A DNA stretch of 53,587 nucleotides from UBA8752 sp965657965 (GTDB taxonomy: Bacteria > Bacteroidota > Bacteroidia > Flavobacteriales_D > Sanyastnellaceae): positions 1-53,587 of the forward strand of contig CBFHQM010000017.1 in the NCBI GenBank assembly GCA_965657965.1. The letters are read 5' to 3'. The notes beneath the pieces are model-generated. The model ran no database searches, had not been told where the DNA came from, and worked only from the letters and a program-made list of their open reading frames with translations. Below, piece by piece: positions 49,917 through 53,587 of this stretch; positions within the stretch are counted from its first letter, which is position 1; each line of letters starts with the position of its first letter. The position numbers were made by a program, and so were the translations under genes.

Positions 49917-52900
49917 TCAATTGGGGCATGGCAAACCGAAGGTGGACAAAGCCAGCAAGATGTCGCTCGCGGCCACCAAGCCGTCTTCGTTGAGATCAGC
50001 AACCCCACACTCCGACGTGCATCCAAACCCGGAGAGGATCTCCAAAATGTCGGCGGCCCCTCGGAGTCCATCGCCATTGACATCTCCAACGCAGGGCAGT
50101 TCGTCGTCGTCGCAAATCCCATCTCCGTCTGCGTCGTGAACGACGATCAGGCCGCCTTCACACGTTTGACATGCCCCGTCGACAAACGTGCACAGCGTAT
50201 TGTCTGCGTCCGTTGTCGGGGTGTCATCGTAGTTGCAGGCTGCGGTGTCTTTACACCCCGTCACTTCGTCTGCGTCGCACACCCCGTCATTGTCCTGGTC
50301 ATTGACAATCACCCCGCCGTCAAAGCAGGACTCACAAAGGCCACCGGCGTAGATACAGCTGTCGTCACTGTCGGTGGCCGCAGGGTCAAAGTTGCAGGCT
50401 GAATCATCTTGACACCCGGCAATTTCATCGTCGTCGCAAACCCCGTCGTTATCGGCGTCGCGGTCGACCACGACACCTTCCTCGCACGTGTCACAATTCC
50501 CATCGGTGTAGTTGCACAAACTGTTGTCGGTATCCGTGTAAGGCCCGTCATCGTAGTTGCAAGCCAAAGGGTCTGTGCACCCTGTCACTTCCAATTCATC
50601 GCACACGCTGTCTCCATCGGTGTCGTTGTTGCATCGACCCAGGCAGTCGACCACGGAGACGCCATCCACAATGGCATCGGGATACAGGTCCTCTGGGCTC
50701 TCGCATCCGCCATCGTCAAGGGTAACAAAGGGATTGAAGTTGCAGGCAAACTCATCTGTGCAACCCGCACAGCTCGTGTAGTCACACGTCCCATCGTCGT
50801 CGGTCGCCTCCACTTCAAAATTGCACGCCTCTGTATCCGTGCATCCACCCACTTCTTCTTCGTCGCATATGCCATCGCCATCCAAGTCATTCAAACACCC
50901 TCCCTCGCAATTCACATAGGCTTTGCTAAAGAGGTCGACAGGAAACACACAGCTCCCATCGTCGATGAAGGCCGTACTGTCATAATTGCACGCCAAGGCG
51001 CCGGAACACCCTGAACAAGAGGTGTAGTCACAAGACCCATCCGACAACGTGGCCTCCGCATCGTGATTGCAGGCCGCAGGATTGATGCACCCCGCACATG
51101 ATGTGTAGTCGCAGGTTCCATCGTCCAAGGTCGCTTCCGCCAAGAAGTTGCAAGCCAGACCATCGGTACATCCATTGATCTCCTCTTCATCGCAAACGCC
51201 ATTGTCGTTCACATCGTTCAAACACACGCCATCACAGCCCACATATACCGATGGATACAGGTCGGCGATGTAGAGGCAGGTTTCGTCGGACGCAAGCGTG
51301 AAAGCCGCATCATAATTGCAAGCCGCAACATCCATGCAGCCGTAGCAGTCAAACGTGCAACTGCCATCTTCGGCATCTGCATCGGGATTGTAGTTACACC
51401 CCTGAGGAAGGGTGCACCCTGCCACCAACATGAGACCCGACCGGTCCTCACCGTCTGTGGCCATGCCATTGCCCTCGCATCCGGAAAAATCGCAAGATTC
51501 TACTTTGTACAGGTCTGCATCCGGATCATAGTTACAGGCAAACCCAAGTGGACACCCTGCACAGGAAATAAGGTCACAGCTGCCATCATCGGTGTTGGCA
51601 TCTGGATTGAAATTGCAAGCCTTGGGCGAGGTACAACCAAGGTATTGGCAGCCTTGATGGATGGTTGCACACGGCTCAAAGTTGTCGGCACTGCTGTCGG
51701 TGCAACCCGTGATGCGCAACGATGGAGAAAAACTATTGGACGCGCAAAACGCGAGTGTGGCCTCTCTGCTGACGCCCGTCAATTGACTTTCCGAATTTGA
51801 AAATGTATTGTCGGTCAAAGTCATGACAATGTCGGACGATGACGCCTGCTCAAATGCGGTAGTGTGAAGGTTCAAAGTGCAATTCGACAACGCAAAAGAG
51901 TCCTCCGCTGTGCCCTGGGACAACAGAATGGCCTTGCCGCCCGCATTTTCAAAGGTGGAACTCTGGACGTCCGTGGAACCAAATTCCCCCGGACCGTGCT
52001 CCATTTTTATGCCAATGTTGTTCTCCTTAATCAAGCTGTTCTGGACCACCAACTGCCCCCCGTTCTGCACCAAGGCTTCGTCGAACTTGGTGATTTTGAC
52101 TGCATTCAGTGAGGTCGTATTTCTGGAACTTAAGCCCACTTGTCCCTGCACATCTTGGCCAATCAAAATGCTGTTCCGTAAGGTGAGTCCCGTGGCATCG
52201 GGCAGAACTTCTGCGGCATTGCCACTGCTGGGTTGGATGCGGAATCCATCAATGATGGGGCTTCCTGCCGTGACTGCGAATCCCGGGAGCACCGATTCAA
52301 CATCCCTTGCTGATGCCGCAAGACCTGAAATTCCCGCATTGGCGCCCAATAGGGTCACACTCCGGTCCACGTCAATGGCAACAGAGTCAGAGGCCCCCAC
52401 TTCCACTTTGATCACTGCGTTCTCTGAAGCTGCGTTGATGGCACTTTGGACAAACATCCCGGGGAAGACCTGCATTTCTTGCGAAATCAAATCGTAAGAC
52501 ACCAACGAATTGACTGCAGCGCCCAATGCAAAGGCAATGGCACGAACATCGTCGTCGTGCGCCAAAATGCACCCGAGCAAGTCACCTCCGGGAGCTTCCA
52601 AGACATGATGGAACCCGCTGGCGTTCATGCTGATGGCAAAACCTGGCCCCATGCCTACAGCGGCAACCTCAGAAGGGATTTGTATGACCACTCCTCCTCC
52701 TCCCAGATTCTGTGGCCCTTCTAAATCCAATTCGCCCTGGAAAGAAATCCCTTGAATTTCTTGGCTGTAGTAATTGGACTCCATGATGGCAATGTCGCCA
52801 AAGCCATTGCCGCTGCTGGTCAGGTTCTCGATCAACACGTTTGAGCAAGAACTCAATGCCAATCCATACCCCACCGCACTGCCCGAAACGCTCACGTTTC

Positions 52901-53360
52901 GGATGACATTCAAACCGGGACCAGTCAGACCGTTGAGGTCAATGCAACTTCGGGTTGAATTGAGAACGTCGACATCCTCGATGGTCAGACCTGTAATACC
53001 AGGCTCGCTGTGCACGGCATATTCAGTATTGATGCCACCACTGATGACCGTGACATCCCTGAGCGTAACGTTGTCGCTGGAGAATGTGATTCCCCAACCG
53101 ATCTCCATCGAAACATCGATAATGGTAAGCCCATTCGGACTCCCTAAGAGCGCAACGGGGGCGTTGAAGGCCACGTGTTCCACAAATCGTGCTGCAGCAA
53201 GTTGCAATTCTTCTCCACTTGCGGCATCGTTCACAGCCTCTTGAATCGTCAAGTAGACCGCGCCAGTATTCAAGTTGGTGACTGCAGCCACCGGCGTAGT
53301 TTGTCCCCTGCAGATTACTGCCCCCACAATCAAAGACAAGAAGATTAAAAGACGCGACAT
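49917..53360 (-). CDS. Secreted beta-helix protein with 13 Cys repeats and C-terminal dockerin-like EF-hand pair
   Basis: The 1147-residue protein has a signal peptide (LLIFLSLIVGAVICRGQ). Residues about 25-545 form a parallel beta-helix with repeated Asn/Ile rungs (GLTIIDVSMEIGWGITFSSD, VTLRDVTVISGG, GLTIEDVDVLNSTRSCIDLN). From about 551 to 1075 run 13 copies of a GCTDxxACNxDxxAxxDDGSC repeat, the first lacking some cysteines, with thrombospondin-3-like calcium stretches between them (LNDVNDNGVCDEEE, VNDQDNDGVCDADE). The last 58 residues hold two dockerin-type EF-hand units (GDVNGDGLRGAADILEILSG; ADLNEDGLVAASDILLALST) instead of a Por sorting domain. It is large, calcium-binding and likely adhesive. 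An A/T-rich -7 element lies just upstream. Confidence 0.9.
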   Translation of the reverse strand: MSRLLIFLSLIVGAVICRGQTTPVAAVTNLNTGAVYLTIQEAVNDAASGEELQLAAARFVEHVAFNAPVALLGSPNGLTIIDVSMEIGWGITFSSDNVTLRDVTVISGGINTEYAVHSEPGITGLTIEDVDVLNSTRSCIDLNGLTGPGLNVIRNVSVSGSAVGYGLALSSCSNVLIENLTSSGNGFGDIAIMESNYYSQEIQGISFQGELDLEGPQNLGGGGVVIQIPSEVAAVGMGPGFAISMNASGFHHVLEAPGGDLLGCILAHDDDVRAIAFALGAAVNSLVSYDLISQEMQVFPGMFVQSAINAASENAVIKVEVGASDSVAIDVDRSVTLLGANAGISGLAASARDVESVLPGFAVTAGSPIIDGFRIQPSSGNAAEVLPDATGLTLRNSILIGQDVQGQVGLSSRNTTSLNAVKITKFDEALVQNGGQLVVQNSLIKENNIGIKMEHGPGEFGSTDVQSSTFENAGGKAILLSQGTAEDSFALSNCTLNLHTTAFEQASSSDIVMTLTDNTFSNSESQLTGVSREATLAFCASNSFSPSLRITGCTDSSADNFEPCATIHQGCQYLGCTSPKACNFNPDANTDDGSCDLISCAGCPLGFACNYDPDADLYKVESCDFSGCEGNGMATDGEDRSGLMLVAGCTLPQGCNYNPDADAEDGSCTFDCYGCMDVAACNYDAAFTLASDETCLYIADLYPSVYVGCDGVCLNDVNDNGVCDEEEINGCTDGLACNFLAEATLDDGTCDYTSCAGCINPAACNHDAEATLSDGSCDYTSCSGCSGALACNYDSTAFIDDGSCVFPVDLFSKAYVNCEGGCLNDLDGDGICDEEEVGGCTDTEACNFEVEATDDDGTCDYTSCAGCTDEFACNFNPFVTLDDGGCESPEDLYPDAIVDGVSVVDCLGRCNNDTDGDSVCDELEVTGCTDPLACNYDDGPYTDTDNSLCNYTDGNCDTCEEGVVVDRDADNDGVCDDDEIAGCQDDSACNFDPAATDSDDSCIYAGGLCESCFDGGVIVNDQDNDGVCDADEVTGCKDTAACNYDDTPTTDADNTLCTFVDGACQTCEGGLIVVHDADGDGICDDDELPCVGDVNGDGLRGAADILEILSGFGCTSECGVADLNEDGLVAASDILLALSTFGLPCPN

Positions 53361-53377
53361 CTCATATTAAAGTTAAA

Positions 53378-53385
53378 CAAAAATA
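53378..53385 (-). promoter_or_regulatory. Candidate -7 element of the beta-helix gene
   Basis: On the minus strand TATTTTTG (TAnnTTTG) ends 17 bases before the ATG at 53360. I see no good TTTG element at the expected distance upstream, so the call is only moderate. Confidence 0.35.
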
Positions 53386-53447
53386 TATATGATACGGCGA
53401 GGATAAAGAGACGTTCAATTGGAAAAAGAAGAGGCGGCTGATTTGCC

Positions 53448-53587
53448 TCAGTCTTGGATACAACGCACAGAATGTCCGTGCTTCCTGCTGGTGTAAGACG
53501 AGGAAACGCTGTTGGTTGTCCATTTGAGCTCCCGGTAAAAAGCAAGAGAACTATAAGGTGTGGAGGTCCACCATTTGCCTCGCTCTC
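53448..53587 (-). CDS. Partial FISUMP-domain protein (C-terminus)
   Basis: The frame entering from the right edge is open for 45 codons to a TGA at 53448. The peptide (KWWTSTPYSSLAFYRELKW, then RKHGHSVRCIQD) is the usual end of a FISUMP domain; WTST and SVRCxxD also end the FISUMP protein at 5732-6655. It has no start in the window. It lies 87 bases upstream of the beta-helix gene on the same strand, so the two may be cotranscribed. Confidence 0.85.
   Translation of the reverse strand, partial: ERGKWWTSTPYSSLAFYRELKWTTNSVSSSYTSRKHGHSVRCIQD

Noticed and set aside
49917..51710. Repeated short nucleotide strings resembling a CRISPR or tandem repeat array
   Set aside because: The periodicity comes from protein-level GCTDxxACNxD repeats in an open frame. 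Unit length and spacers vary and repeats are not identical.

Overview
The window looks like chromosomal DNA of a marine-type Bacteroidota, probably Flavobacteriales or a relative. The evidence is a SusC/SusD pair, many secreted proteins ending in Por (type IX) sorting domains, FISUMP and choice-of-anchor-B proteins, GCTDxxACNxD cysteine repeats, a DUF4476 protein, and a TTTG-N17-TAnnTTTG promoter typical of the phylum. Base composition is moderately GC-rich for Flavobacteriales. Genus cannot be told from sequence reading alone. I found no rRNA, tRNA, CRISPR array or insertion sequence.

Layout. 1-10.9 kb: a small membrane protein and a nitroreductase. Then a leftward group of bPH2-domain protein, multi-span membrane protein, TspO and a secreted subtilisin-like protease; a FISUMP protein; two multi-span membrane proteins (TIGR02206 and DUF808 types); and a large secreted Cys-rich protein. 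10.97-14.8 kb: a leftward regulator-like protein diverges from a rightward fabH-fabI-yjdM unit across a gap rich in symmetrical sequences. 14.8-19.9 kb: three tightly packed leftward genes for exported proteins (arylsulfotransferase-like, CotH-kinase-like, beta-propeller). 20-24.2 kb: DoxX-like, GNAT and metallopeptidase-like genes, then a fasciclin protein with a degenerate cupredoxin domain. 24.3-29.8 kb: an alpha-oxoamine-synthase/acyltransferase fusion diverges from a penicillin-acylase-family hydrolase and a small exported protein.

30-40.9 kb is a compact polysaccharide utilisation locus: SusC, SusD and a PKD lipoprotein face a secreted GH5-CBM6-CBM6 enzyme, which diverges from a GH16 lipoprotein. 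A GH16 laminarinase-like enzyme with GH5, PKD protein and SusCD fits beta-1,3-glucan (laminarin) use. 41-47.5 kb: a flavoprotein, a C1B-like cysteine peptidase, an HchA/DJ-1 protein, a carboxymuconolactone-decarboxylase-family protein, an aldehyde dehydrogenase and a DUF4476 protein. 47.6-53.6 kb: a choice-of-anchor-B protein with an apparently leaderless promoter, an 1147-residue beta-helix/Cys-repeat protein, and the cut C-terminus of a second FISUMP protein at the right edge.

The most interesting regulatory signal is a 15-bp, mostly palindromic sequence (GTGTnnnTTGTACAC) found upstream of susC, between the GH5 and GH16 genes, and upstream of fabH. It suggests one regulator controlling the glycan locus and a fatty-acid-synthesis pair. 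A candidate regulator gene lies next to the fabH copy and has related GTACA repeats at its own start.
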